Origin: a bacterium
GTDB taxonomy: Bacteria > Joyebacterota > Joyebacteria > Joyebacterales > Joyebacteraceae
Length of the DNA stretch: 64,000 nucleotides
NCBI GenBank assembly: GCA_025774935.1
Contig: JALGZK010000002.1
Span: 186,001-250,000, forward strand
Reading direction: 5' to 3'
Each line of letters begins with the position of its first letter. Positions within the stretch are counted from its first letter, which is position 1. This document shows positions 17,213-25,949 of the stretch, one piece after another. The translations under genes were made by a program, and so were the position numbers. The notes beneath the pieces were generated by a model. The model searched no databases and was not told where the DNA came from. It saw only the letters and a list, made by a program, of their open reading frames with translations.

Positions 17213-17631
17213 GCGTCGAGATCCGCAGCATGACCGCGGAAGACTACGAGGCCGTGGAGCGCCTCTGGGAGGCGTCTCCCGGGGTGGGACTCTCTCTCTC
17301 CGATACGCGCGAGGGCGTGCTCAGGTTTCTGGACAGGAACCCGGGAACGAGCTTCGTCGCCGTCCGCGGCCCGAGGCTCGTCGGCGCCGTCCTTTGCGGG
17401 CACGATGGAAGGCGCGGGTTCATCTCGCACCTGGCGGTCGCCCCGGACGACCGCAGGGTCGGGCTCGGGCGCGCTCTGGTCGAGCGCTGCATCGGGGCAC
17501 TGCGAGAGCGCTCGATTGACAAGGCGCACATCTTCGTGTTCGCTGGGAACGAGGACGCCGTAGCCTTCTGGAAGAGGATCGGCTGGGGCGAACGCTCCGA
17601 ACTCGTCATGCTCTCGAGGTACACAGCGTGA
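17209..17631 (+). CDS. GNAT-family N-acetyltransferase
   Basis: 140 residues. Acetyl-CoA motif A is ISHLAVAPDDRRVGLGRALVERC (about 82-104, R/Q-x-x-G-x-G/A in the DRRVGLG form); motif B is VFAGNEDAVAFWKRIGW. Transfers an acetyl group to an unidentified amine. GTG start overlapping the VOC stop; its own stop overlaps the GTG of the next gene. Confidence 0.8.
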   Translation: MSVEIRSMTAEDYEAVERLWEASPGVGLSLSDTREGVLRFLDRNPGTSFVAVRGPRLVGAVLCGHDGRRGFISHLAVAPDDRRVGLGRALVERCIGALRERSIDKAHIFVFAGNEDAVAFWKRIGWGERSELVMLSRYTA

Positions 17632-18104
17632 AACACTCACTCCGCACCGGTCTGAGCTTCGGCGTGACCTCCGGAGTCATCACGACCCTCGGCCTCATGG
17701 TCGGGCTTCACTCCGGCACGCACTCGAAGCTCGCCGTTATGGGTGGCATCCTCACGATCGCGATCGCGGACGCGTTCTCGGACGCGCTCGGCATCCACAT
17801 CGCCGAGGAGGCAGAGAACGTCCACACGGAGCGCGAGATCTGGGCGGCGACCCTCGCGACGTTCTTCTCGAAGTTCGGGTTCTCCCTCACGTTCCTCGTG
17901 CCGATCCTCCTCTTTGACCTGCCGATCGCGATAGCCGTGAGCGTTCTCTGGGGGTTCGCGGTCCTGGCCGTCGTGAGCTACCGCCTCGCGCGTCGCCAGA
18001 ACACGCGGCCTTGGGCGGTCATCGGCGAGCACCTTCTCATCGCGGCAATCGTCGTCGTGACCACGCACTTCGTGGGAGACTGGATCGCTTCGAAGTTCGC
18101 GTAG
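17628..18104 (+). CDS. VIT1/CCC1-like small membrane protein
   Basis: 158 residues with about four or five membrane segments. GLSFGVTSGVITTLGLMVGL and ADAFSDALGIHIAEEAE resemble membrane helices 1-2 of the VIT/CCC1 iron/manganese transporters, including the acidic residues near the second helix. It is shorter than VIT1 (about 250) and lacks the cytoplasmic metal-binding domain. Its location downstream of the feo genes makes a metal-related role tempting but unproven. Confidence 0.6.
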   Translation: MKHSLRTGLSFGVTSGVITTLGLMVGLHSGTHSKLAVMGGILTIAIADAFSDALGIHIAEEAENVHTEREIWAATLATFFSKFGFSLTFLVPILLFDLPIAIAVSVLWGFAVLAVVSYRLARRQNTRPWAVIGEHLLIAAIVVVTTHFVGDWIASKFA

Positions 18105-18156
18105 ACGCTCTGGGGCGCGCACGACGAGGCCCGCGACCGGGCGCCGGGAGCCCCGC

Positions 18157-18585
18157 ATGATCCGTTACACAGACAGCACCGAGGGCATCGGACCCGGGAA
18201 CCTCGCCGGGTTCTTCGTCGGCTGGCCCAACCCGCCGTCGCAGGAGACGCACCTCAGGATCCTCGAGGCGAGCGGCGAGATCGTGCTCGCCATCGACGAC
18301 GAGACAGGCAATGTCGTCGGCTTCGTCACGGCCGTGACCGACGGCATCCTGAGCGCGTACATCCCGCTCCTCGAGGTGCTTCCCTCCCACCAGGGCAGAG
18401 GCATCGGGCACGAGCTCGTCCGAAGGCTCCTGGACGTGCTCGGGAGCCTCTACATGGTCGACCTCGCGTGCGACCCGGAGATGGGGTCGTTCTACGGCGG
18501 ATTCGGCATGCGACCGGCGCACGCGATGGTCATCAGAAGATACGACCGGCAGTCCGGCGCCGGCGGAGAAGAGCACGAGGGGTAG
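18157..18585 (+). CDS. GNAT-family N-acetyltransferase
   Basis: 142 residues: acetyl-CoA loop LEVLPSHQGRGIGHELVRRLL (Q/R-x-x-G-x-G as QGRGIG, about 68-73), then a C-terminal strand with SFYGGFGMRPAHAMVIRRY. The substrate is unknown. ATG 18157 is 52 bases after the VIT-like gene, probably the last gene of this unit. Confidence 0.75.
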   Translation: MIRYTDSTEGIGPGNLAGFFVGWPNPPSQETHLRILEASGEIVLAIDDETGNVVGFVTAVTDGILSAYIPLLEVLPSHQGRGIGHELVRRLLDVLGSLYMVDLACDPEMGSFYGGFGMRPAHAMVIRRYDRQSGAGGEEHEG

Positions 18586-18602
18586 CGTGTCGTCTGCGCT
18601 CC

Positions 18603-18631
18603 TTGTCCCGGCTACCGACCGGTGCTACGAT
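18603..18631 (+). promoter_or_regulatory. Promoter of the VOC gene
   Basis: TTGTCC (18603-18608), 17-base spacer, TACGAT (18626-18631), about 115 bases before the ATG at 18755. Confidence 0.4.
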
Positions 18632-18754
18632 TGAGCACCGAGAGGAAGTTCACAGGCTTCCGAATGGGATGGTGTCCGCGTTCCACTGGCACGCGTTCCT
18701 GATGACCCTGATCTAGGGGGCGCTCTCCGCCACCAGCACACGGGAGGTGACAGC

Positions 18755-19105
18755 ATGGCGAACCCCATCGTCCACTTCGAGCTCATGGTGAGCGACCCCG
18801 ACAAGGCCAAGGAGTTCTACGGCAAGGTCTTCGACTGGGAGTTCAACGACACCGAGATGCCCGGCTACACCATGATCAGCACGGGCAAGGACCCGGGCGG
18901 CGGCATGATGAAGAAGCCGGACGAAGCGCCGCAGTTCGCCCTGAGCGTCTACTACCTCGTCGACGACATCGACGAGATCATGAAGAAGGTCGAGGCGGCT
19001 GGCGGCCGCGTCGGCATGCCGAAGACCGAGATCCCGAACGTCGGCTACTGGGCGTTCTTCTTGGACCCGGACGGGATTCCCGTCAGCGTCTTCCAGAACA
19101 AGTAG
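18755..19105 (+). CDS. VOC-family protein
   Basis: 116 residues: PIVHFELMVSDPDKAKEFYGKVFDW (metal-site His at about 7), YYLVDDIDEIMKKVEAAGGRV, AFFLDPDGIPVSVFQNK. This is the compact single-chain form seen in lactoylglutathione-lyase-like and bleomycin-resistance-like proteins. RBS GGGAGG. Specific function unknown. Confidence 0.8.
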   Translation: MANPIVHFELMVSDPDKAKEFYGKVFDWEFNDTEMPGYTMISTGKDPGGGMMKKPDEAPQFALSVYYLVDDIDEIMKKVEAAGGRVGMPKTEIPNVGYWAFFLDPDGIPVSVFQNK

Positions 19106-19171
19106 AGGCCCGCGGAACCCCAAGCGGGTACAGAGATTGCAGGGAATACGGTCGGTCCACAGAACGTTGGG

Positions 19172-19205
19172 CCGGCCGTCTCTCGTTGGGGAGACGGGCG
19201 GCCGG
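19172..19205 (+). terminator. Terminator-like hairpin
   Basis: CCGTCTC / GAGACGG with an 8-base loop, extended by CCGG / CCGG, followed by TTGTGACTG, between the VOC gene and the glycosyltransferase. Confidence 0.4.
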
Positions 19206-19265
19206 TTGTGACTGTCAGTCGGAAAAGCAGGCCGGGCTCGCTGCCGGCCCGAGACAGGACCCAGA

Positions 19266-20081
19266 ATGGCCCGAATGCCTCAGTCCCCCACCGCTCAGGC
19301 TCAGAGGACGGAATCCGTCCATCGAAGCTCCGAGGTCCGCGGAACGCTCCCGACCCTCACGGTCGTCATACCGGCCCTCAACGAGGCCAGGACGCTCCGC
19401 GAGAGCATCGAGCGGGTCAGGGCGGTCGAGGAGGTCACGGAGATCATCGTGGTCGACGACGGCTCCGACGACGACACGTGGGCGATCGCCGACAAGCTCG
19501 CGCGGGAGACCGAGCCACTCGGCCGGATCAGGGTGGTCCGCCTCGCCCGGAATCAGGGTAAGGGCTCGGCCGTCCGTGCCGCCCTCTACGACGCCTCCGG
19601 CGAGTACGTCTGCGTCCACGACGCCGATCTCGAGTACGACCCCCTCGACCTCGTCGACATGCTGACGTTTGCGGCCGCGAACGACCTTCCGGTCGTGTAC
19701 GGGTCCCGGCGCCTCAAGGGAGACAACAGCAGAGGCGCCGTCCCGTTCTATCTTGGGGGAGTCGCAATGACCTTCGCGACGAACCTTATCTACGGCTCCA
19801 GGCTCACCGACGAACCGACGTGCTACAAGATGATCCGGACCGATCTTCTCAGGAGTTTGGACATCGAGGCGACGGGCTTCGAGTTCTGTCCGGAGGTGAC
19901 GGGGAAGCTCCTTCGGGCGGGATACGAGATCCGCGAGGTCCCGATCGGATACGACCCCAGGACCGTCGCCGAGGGAAAGAAGATCCGCGCGGCGGACGCG
20001 TGGATCGGGTTCCTCGAACTCCTCAAGTGGCGCCGCAGGCCGTCCGCCGCGGATCCGCCGCTTGGCGCCTCGAAGCAGTAG
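19266..20081 (+). CDS. Family 2 glycosyltransferase (dolichyl-phosphate-mannose-synthase-like)
   Basis: 271 residues, soluble GT-A fold: TVVIPALNEARTL, IIVVDDGSDDDTW, NQGKGSAVRAALYDASGEYVCVHDADLEYDP (metal-binding DAD about 118-120), CYKMIRTDLL and the C-terminal GYDPRTVAEGKKI seen in polyprenyl-phosphate glycosyltransferases. It likely transfers a sugar to a lipid carrier. It has no membrane segment, unlike GtrB. Start ATG 19266; an internal in-frame ATG at 19275 is also possible. Confidence 0.85.
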   Translation: MARMPQSPTAQAQRTESVHRSSEVRGTLPTLTVVIPALNEARTLRESIERVRAVEEVTEIIVVDDGSDDDTWAIADKLARETEPLGRIRVVRLARNQGKGSAVRAALYDASGEYVCVHDADLEYDPLDLVDMLTFAAANDLPVVYGSRRLKGDNSRGAVPFYLGGVAMTFATNLIYGSRLTDEPTCYKMIRTDLLRSLDIEATGFEFCPEVTGKLLRAGYEIREVPIGYDPRTVAEGKKIRAADAWIGFLELLKWRRRPSAADPPLGASKQ

Positions 20082-20116
20082 CCCGCGTCGAAGCGTGGAC
20101 GATTGCGAGACAAATA

Positions 20117-20144
20117 GAGGGGCGCCGGATGACCGGCGCCCCTC
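20117..20144. terminator. Bidirectional intrinsic terminator
   Basis: GAGGGGCGCCGG / CCGGCGCCCCTC with a 4-base loop between the convergent glycosyltransferase and diguanylate cyclase genes. Confidence 0.6.
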
Positions 20145-20204
20145 GCTTCGTTCGTCTGACTGCGTTCGTCGTGCAGTCCGCGATGCGCTCCCGCGGTGAC
20201 ACCT

Positions 20205-21689
20205 CTACCCCGTCGCCGTCGCCTCCGGCGCCGGGACCTGCTCGTGGTTCTCTCGGACAGCGTCGAGCGCCACAACGCGCTCGCCCTGGTGTATCGACAC
20301 CCGGTTCCTGCCCGCGTCCTTCGCGTGATAGAGCGCCTGGTCGGCGCACGTGACGAGCTCCTCGGGAATCGAGGCGCGTACCACCGGCCACGATGCTGCT
20401 CCGACGCTGATTGTGACGTGCAGTGCCTGGTCGTGCCACAAAACGGGCGTCGTCTCGACCAGACGGCGCAGTCGCTCGGCGGCCTGAGCGGCATCGTTCA
20501 TGCCCATCCCCGGGGCCACGATCATCAGCTCCTCTCCCCCGTACCGACAGACCACGTCCCCGGACCGGACCATCCTCTCGAGTCCGGCCGCAACGGCGAC
20601 GAGCACCGCGTCTCCAGCGTCGTGCCCGAACGAGTCGTTGAACGACTTGAAGTGATCGATGTCGACCATGAGGACGCTGAGCGGGACACCGTGCCGGACG
20701 GAACGAGAGAACTCCTCGTTGAGGCGCCTGAGTCCGAACCGACGGTTCAGAACGCGCGTCAGGTCGTCGATGGCGGCGAGGTCTCGGAGCTTCTGGTGGA
20801 GCACCGCAGTGTGAAGATACGGTGCGGCCTGCGTCCGGATCGCATCGACGAGCAGACACTGCTCATCGGTGAGTGCGTCGGCGCTCGAGGCAACGACCGC
20901 GATGCCGACGGCTCGCTGCTCTGCCATGAGAGGAATGAGCAGCACCGACTCCGGTCGGAAGCCGCCGAGCGGGCTCGACAGGCTGACCCATTCCAGCCCG
21001 TCCCGGGAGGGTGACGCGCTCACGACCTCACCCGTCGCCAGGGCGCGCTCGGCGAGCCCCTGCGAGACATCGAGACGGTCGGGCGTGTCCTTGCCGCGGT
21101 CGATGCCGTAGCTGTGCAGGAGCTCGAGCTTCTTGCCCGTGTCTCCGTACAGCACGCCCGCCTTCGCTTCGCACACCTTCCCCAGCGCCTCGAGGATCTC
21201 CCGCGAGACGATGTCGAGCTCGAAACTCGTTGAGAGCTCCGCGAGAAGCCTGCGTGCGGTGCTCTCGACGGTGATGCGACGGCCGATGGCCTCCGTCATG
21301 CTGTTGAAGGAGACGGCAACGTCTCCTATGAGGTCGTTGCTGGTCACGTCGAGCTTGCAGTTATCCCGACACGCCTCCCCACCGTCAGTCGCGACCTCCA
21401 CCGATTCGTTGATGTGCTGCATTCCGGTCACGATCCGGGAGATCTGGCGTGAGACCACGACCTTGAACAGAACGAAGTTCGCGCTCCCGAGCACCAAGCC
21501 GGCCGTCACGCAGATCGCGAAGAAGCCGAACGTCATGGCCTCCTGCGTCTGGAGCGCCACGGCGGCGAACGGCGGGAATCCCAGCCCCACGATCGTGCCG
21601 AACGCGAGCATCGTGAACAGGAGGTCCTTGAAGATGCTCCTGCGGGGCCGCACGATCATGCGGCCTCCTTTCCGTCCAAACAGGTTCAT
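20205..21689 (-). CDS. Membrane diguanylate cyclase (TM-HAMP-like-GAF-GGDEF)
   Basis: 494 residues. Two membrane helices (about 16-40 and 45-75) precede a HAMP-like linker, a GAF-type sensor (about 150-300), then a GGDEF domain (about 320-475). The active site is intact as GGEEL, with an RxxD inhibitory site (RSGD) five residues before it. Makes cyclic di-GMP from GTP, with expected product feedback. The ATG at 21689 follows AAGGAGG; an in-frame ATG at 21740 lacks a ribosome site. The cysteines between HAMP and GAF (ACRDNCK) could sense redox, a guess. Confidence 0.9.
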   Translation of the reverse strand: MNLFGRKGGRMIVRPRRSIFKDLLFTMLAFGTIVGLGFPPFAAVALQTQEAMTFGFFAICVTAGLVLGSANFVLFKVVVSRQISRIVTGMQHINESVEVATDGGEACRDNCKLDVTSNDLIGDVAVSFNSMTEAIGRRITVESTARRLLAELSTSFELDIVSREILEALGKVCEAKAGVLYGDTGKKLELLHSYGIDRGKDTPDRLDVSQGLAERALATGEVVSASPSRDGLEWVSLSSPLGGFRPESVLLIPLMAEQRAVGIAVVASSADALTDEQCLLVDAIRTQAAPYLHTAVLHQKLRDLAAIDDLTRVLNRRFGLRRLNEEFSRSVRHGVPLSVLMVDIDHFKSFNDSFGHDAGDAVLVAVAAGLERMVRSGDVVCRYGGEELMIVAPGMGMNDAAQAAERLRRLVETTPVLWHDQALHVTISVGAASWPVVRASIPEELVTCADQALYHAKDAGRNRVSIHQGERVVALDAVRENHEQVPAPEATATG

Positions 21690-21978
21690 AGCACCCTCCT
21701 TGAAAGGCACCCGAGTGGTACTCAGAGAAGCAAGGAGCATGCCACGGAGAGAGACGTGCGCCGGTGCCGAGGGGTTCCGGAAACGGACTCAACGCAGCCC
21801 CGCGAGGCGATTCCCCGGGACGCAGTTACCGCTGGAACGCCCATCACGCAGGGGTTATCATGGGCGAGCCGGACGACTGACGCGGGCTCGGTTCGCACGA
21901 TGCGACCGCCCGCCGCCGATAACTGAATGGCTGCTCAGCCCCGGCGATGGGACACCCTCCCGGCTCCCGGAGACGTCA

Positions 21979-23625
21979 GTGAGACTCGCCCTCGCCCAGC
22001 TCAATCCCACCGTCGGCGACTTCGCCGGCAACGTCGCGCGGCTCGAGGACGCGCTCGCGTCGCTCAGGGACCGCCACCCGGATCTCGTCGCGTTCTCGGA
22101 GCTCTTCCTGACGGGATACCCGCCGCAGGATCTCCTGGAGAGGGAGTGGTTCGCAGACCGAGCCGAGGAGGCACTCGACCGCGTCGCTGACCTCTCCCGG
22201 GAGACACCGGAGACGGCCATTCTTGTGGGGACGGTCCTCCCGAGGGAGGCGCCGACCGGCAAGCGGCTCTGGAACGCGGCCGTCCTTCTGAAGGCCGGCG
22301 AGATCGTCGCGACGCACCACAAGCTCCTCCTTCCCACGTACGACGTCTTCGATGAGGCCCGCTACTTCGCCCAAGCTCCCGAAGCGCTCGTCACCAAGCT
22401 CGGGGACGAGACGCTGGGCATCTCGATCTGCGAGGACGCCTGGAACGACGCGTCCGTGTGGCCGACGAACGTCTACGCTCACGACCCGCTCGCGGAGCAG
22501 GCAGCAGCAGGCGCAACGGCGTTCGTCAACATCTCCGCCTCGCCGTTCTCCGTCGGCAAGGACGAGGTCCGCCACAGGCTCTTCGCCAACCAAGCCAAGC
22601 GCCACGGGGTGCCCCTCGCCGTCGTCAACCAGGTCGGCGGAAACGACGAACTTCTCTTCGACGGCCGGAGCATGGTCGTCGCTCCTGACGGCGACCTCCT
22701 CGCCTATCTTCCGGCGTTCGAGGAGGCGGTCGAGGTGGTCGATCTCGCGGTCCCGGGAGAGCGGAAGCGGTTCGCCGCGGACGGAGCGGCCGCGTCGATC
22801 CACGACGCGCTCGTTATGGGACTCCGCGACTACGTCCGGAAGTGCGGCTTCTCGAAGGTCGCTCTCGGGCTCTCCGGAGGGATCGACTCCGCGGTTGTGG
22901 CCGCGCTCGCGGCGGAGGCGCTCGATCCCGCAAACGTTCTCGGCGTCACCATGCCGTCCCCCTACTCGTCCCGAGGGAGTGTGGACGATTCTCGAGCGCT
23001 GGCCTCGAACCTCGGTATCGGGTTCGAGACCGTCCCGATCTCCGACGTCTACGCGTCCTACCTCCACGCGCTCCGTCCGCACCTCGCGAGCAAGGAGGTC
23101 GGAGTCACGGAAGAGAATATCCAGGCGCGCATCCGCGGGAACGTCCTCATGGCGCTCTCGAACGAATACGGGTACCTGCTGCTCTCGACCGGAAACAAGA
23201 GCGAGCTCGCCGTGGGCTACTGCACGCTCTACGGCGACATGAGCGGGGGCCTCGGCGTGATCTCGGACGTTCCGAAGACCATGGTCTACGAGCTTGCTCG
23301 CCACGTGAACCGGGAGCGAGAGATCATCCCGCAGGCGATCATCGACAAGCCGCCGTCGGCGGAGCTCAGGCCGGGCCAGGCCGACCAGGACTCGCTCCCG
23401 CCGTACGAGGTCCTCGACAGGATCCTCGAGCTCTACGTCGACGACGGTCTCTCCCCGAGCGCGATCGCGGCGGAGGGGTTCGACGATGAGACCGTCCGCT
23501 GGGTCGTCGGGGCGGTCGACGGGAACGAGTACAAGAGACGACAGGCCGCGCCGGGACTCAGGGTGACGAGCAAGGCGTTCGGCACCGGAAGAAGGATGCC
23601 GATGGCGGCGCGGTACGATCACTAG
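21979..23625 (+). CDS. nadE: Glutamine-dependent NAD+ synthetase
   Basis: 548 residues. The N-terminal nitrilase-type glutaminase has Glu41, Lys115 and Cys151 (in ISICEDAW). The C-terminal NAD synthetase has P-loop LGLSGGIDSAVV, LSTGNKSELAVGYCTLYGD and KPPSAELRPGQADQDSLPPYE. Amidates nicotinic acid adenine dinucleotide with glutamine and ATP. The GTG at 21979 begins the glutaminase core exactly (MRLALAQLNPTVGDF). The 290 bases before it hold no other gene. Confidence 0.95.
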   Translation: MRLALAQLNPTVGDFAGNVARLEDALASLRDRHPDLVAFSELFLTGYPPQDLLEREWFADRAEEALDRVADLSRETPETAILVGTVLPREAPTGKRLWNAAVLLKAGEIVATHHKLLLPTYDVFDEARYFAQAPEALVTKLGDETLGISICEDAWNDASVWPTNVYAHDPLAEQAAAGATAFVNISASPFSVGKDEVRHRLFANQAKRHGVPLAVVNQVGGNDELLFDGRSMVVAPDGDLLAYLPAFEEAVEVVDLAVPGERKRFAADGAAASIHDALVMGLRDYVRKCGFSKVALGLSGGIDSAVVAALAAEALDPANVLGVTMPSPYSSRGSVDDSRALASNLGIGFETVPISDVYASYLHALRPHLASKEVGVTEENIQARIRGNVLMALSNEYGYLLLSTGNKSELAVGYCTLYGDMSGGLGVISDVPKTMVYELARHVNREREIIPQAIIDKPPSAELRPGQADQDSLPPYEVLDRILELYVDDGLSPSAIAAEGFDDETVRWVVGAVDGNEYKRRQAAPGLRVTSKAFGTGRRMPMAARYDH

Positions 23626-23658
23626 ACGAACCCCACTCAACGGAGGGAGAGCGAACAG

Positions 23659-24765
23659 GTGAAAGACCCCAGATACGAGAAGTGGGCGAAGGTGCTCGTG
23701 CACTACTGCCTCGACATCCAGAAGAATGACCTCTTCCGCATCAACGCGAGCGCGGTCGCGGAACCTCTCGTCGTCGAGGTCTACCGTGAGGCCCTGAAGG
23801 CGGGGGCACACCCGTTCGTGCGTGTCGGCTCGTCGAACCTGGCCGAGATCTTCTTCAAGAACGCGAAGAAGCACCAGCTCGAGCACGTGTCCGAGATCGA
23901 GAGATTCACCGTCGAGAAGATCGACAAGATCCTGAGCATCAGGGCGGTCGAGAACACGAAGTTCATGACCAACGTCGACCCCAAGAAGCAGGCGGCCGCA
24001 AACGCCGCGAACCGAGACATCATGCAGAGGTTCAGGGACCGCTCCGCCGAGGGCGAACTCGAGTGGTCGCTCACGCAGTACCCCTGCAACGCCTCCGCTC
24101 AAGACGCCGAGATGTCACTCGACGAGTACGAGGACTTCGTCCTCAGAGCCTGCCTGGTCCACAAGGCCGATCCCGTCGCCGCCTGGAAGAGCGTCCACCG
24201 GTCGCAGGCGAAGGTCTGCAAGGTCCTCGACCGGAGGAAGACGATCAGGTTCGTCGCGAAGGACACCGACCTCACGATGAAGATCGGGGGTCGGAAGTGG
24301 ATCAACAGCGACGGGAAGAGAAACATGCCCTCTGGCGAGGTCTTCACCAGCCCCATCGAGGACTCGGTCGAGGGGACGATCGCGTTCTCGTTCCCGGCAT
24401 GCTACCGCTCGCGAGAGGTCCACGGCGTCAAGCTCCGCTTCAAGAAGGGGCGGGTCGTCAAGGCGACCGCCGACAAGGGCGAGGACTTCCTCCTCGCGAC
24501 GCTCGACACGGACGAGGGGGCCAGAACCGTGGGCGAGGTCGCGGTCGGCACGAACTACTCCATCCAGCGGTTCACGAAGAACACGCTCTTCGACGAGAAG
24601 ATCGGGGGCACCGTCCACATCGCGGTCGGGGCCAGCTATCCCCAGACGGGGGGAACCAACGAGTCGAGCGTCCACTGGGACATGATCAACGACATGCGCG
24701 ACGGCGGCACCATCTACGCCGACGGCAAGGTCATCTACAAAAATGGCAAGTTCACGCTGAAGTAG
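23659..24765 (+). CDS. M29-family metal aminopeptidase, copy 1
   Basis: 368 residues. Family M29 (thermophilic AmpT/AmpS type) features: N-terminal RYEKWAKVLVHYCLDIQKND, and metal-site segments NMPSGEVFTSP, GEVAVGTN, FDEKIGGTVHIAVGASY and SVHWDMI carrying the Glu/His/Asp ligands. Removes N-terminal residues from peptides using Co/Zn ions. GTG start after GGAGGGAG. The next gene is a same-length copy only 39 bases downstream. Confidence 0.88.
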   Translation: MKDPRYEKWAKVLVHYCLDIQKNDLFRINASAVAEPLVVEVYREALKAGAHPFVRVGSSNLAEIFFKNAKKHQLEHVSEIERFTVEKIDKILSIRAVENTKFMTNVDPKKQAAANAANRDIMQRFRDRSAEGELEWSLTQYPCNASAQDAEMSLDEYEDFVLRACLVHKADPVAAWKSVHRSQAKVCKVLDRRKTIRFVAKDTDLTMKIGGRKWINSDGKRNMPSGEVFTSPIEDSVEGTIAFSFPACYRSREVHGVKLRFKKGRVVKATADKGEDFLLATLDTDEGARTVGEVAVGTNYSIQRFTKNTLFDEKIGGTVHIAVGASYPQTGGTNESSVHWDMINDMRDGGTIYADGKVIYKNGKFTLK

Positions 24766-24804
24766 CAACTAGGGCGGCGCCCGGCGCTGCCCGGGAGGAA
24801 CAAG

Positions 24805-25911
24805 GTGAAGGATCCGAGGTACGAGAAGCTCGCGAAGGTCCTGGTCAACTACTCCGTCGAGGTCCAGAAGAACCACATCGTCGGCATCAACGGGAGTCCG
24901 CTGGCAGAGCCGCTCATCAGCGAGGTCTACCGCGAGTGCCTGAAGGTCGGCGCGCACCCCTTCACGAGGCTCCAGCTCCCAAGCCTCGCCGAGGTCTACT
25001 ACAAGAACGCGAAGGCTCATCAGCTCAAGTTCGTGAGCCCGATCTCCGAGTTCGAGGTCGAGAAGATCGACAGGGTGATCACTATCTGGGCCGACGAGAA
25101 CACCAAGACGCTCGCGAACGTGGACCCGAAGAAGCAGGCCACGCGGAGCGCGGCGACCCAGAAGCTGTTCATCCGGTTCATGGAGCGTGAGTCGGCAGGC
25201 GAGCTCTTGTGGGCCGGCACGCAGTTCCCGTCGAACGCGGCGGCCCAGGACGCCGAGATGTCCCTCTCCGACTACGAGGAGTTCGTCCTGAACGCCTGCC
25301 TCGTCCAGAAGGCCGATCCGATCGCCGCGTGGAAGAGCGTTCACCGGAAGCAGGCGAAGATCTGCACCCGTCTGAACAAGGCGAAGAAGGTCCGATTCGT
25401 GACCAAGGGGACCGACCTCTCTATGAGCGTCAAGGGCAGGAAGTGGATCAACTGCGACGGCAAGGCGAACATGCCCGACGGCGAGATCTTCACGGGCCCC
25501 GTCGAGGACTCGGTCGAGGGCACGATCTCGTTCTCGTTCCCGGCGAACTACATGGGAAGGGACGCCGAGGGGGTTCAGCTCACGTTCAAGAAGGGGCGTG
25601 TCGTGAAGGCGAAGGCGACGAAGAACGAGGAGTTCCTCCACGCGATGATCGACAGCGACGAGGGGGCGCGCCGGGTCGGCGAGATGGCCATCGGGACGAA
25701 CTACGCCATCCAGCAGTTCACGAGGAACACGCTCTTCGACGAGAAGATCGGCGGGACGATCCACATGGCGCTCGGCGCCTCGATCCCGGAGTCCGGCGGC
25801 GTGAACCAGTCGGGGCTCCACTGGGACATGGTGACCGACATGAGGGACGGCGGGAAGATCTACGCCGACGGCAAGATCGTCTACAAGGACGGGAAGTTCG
25901 TCGTGAAGTAG
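24805..25911 (+). CDS. M29-family metal aminopeptidase, copy 2
   Basis: 368 residues, collinear with the preceding gene without visible indels: RYEKLAKVLVNYSVEVQKNH, NMPDGEIFTGPVEDSVEGTI, FDEKIGGTIHMALGASIP, GLHWDMVTDMRDGG. All metal-ligand motifs are kept, so both copies should be active; the substrate-facing changes are unknown. GTG start after GGGAGGAACAAG. The duplicated pair runs into the MscS and stress-protein genes. Confidence 0.88.
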   Translation: MKDPRYEKLAKVLVNYSVEVQKNHIVGINGSPLAEPLISEVYRECLKVGAHPFTRLQLPSLAEVYYKNAKAHQLKFVSPISEFEVEKIDRVITIWADENTKTLANVDPKKQATRSAATQKLFIRFMERESAGELLWAGTQFPSNAAAQDAEMSLSDYEEFVLNACLVQKADPIAAWKSVHRKQAKICTRLNKAKKVRFVTKGTDLSMSVKGRKWINCDGKANMPDGEIFTGPVEDSVEGTISFSFPANYMGRDAEGVQLTFKKGRVVKAKATKNEEFLHAMIDSDEGARRVGEMAIGTNYAIQQFTRNTLFDEKIGGTIHMALGASIPESGGVNQSGLHWDMVTDMRDGGKIYADGKIVYKDGKFVVK

Positions 25912-25949
25912 GGCCGCCCAAGCAGGGCGCGCCCTGGGGGGCATCGCTC

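Noticed and set aside
21917-21928. GATAACTGAAT shared with 56029-56039 as a regulatory element
   Set aside because: Only 11 bases match and they are placed differently relative to promoters and genes; likely chance.
25209-25949. MscS frame extended upstream across the second aminopeptidase gene
   Set aside because: The extension is an out-of-frame shadow; channel homology starts after the TTG at 25950.
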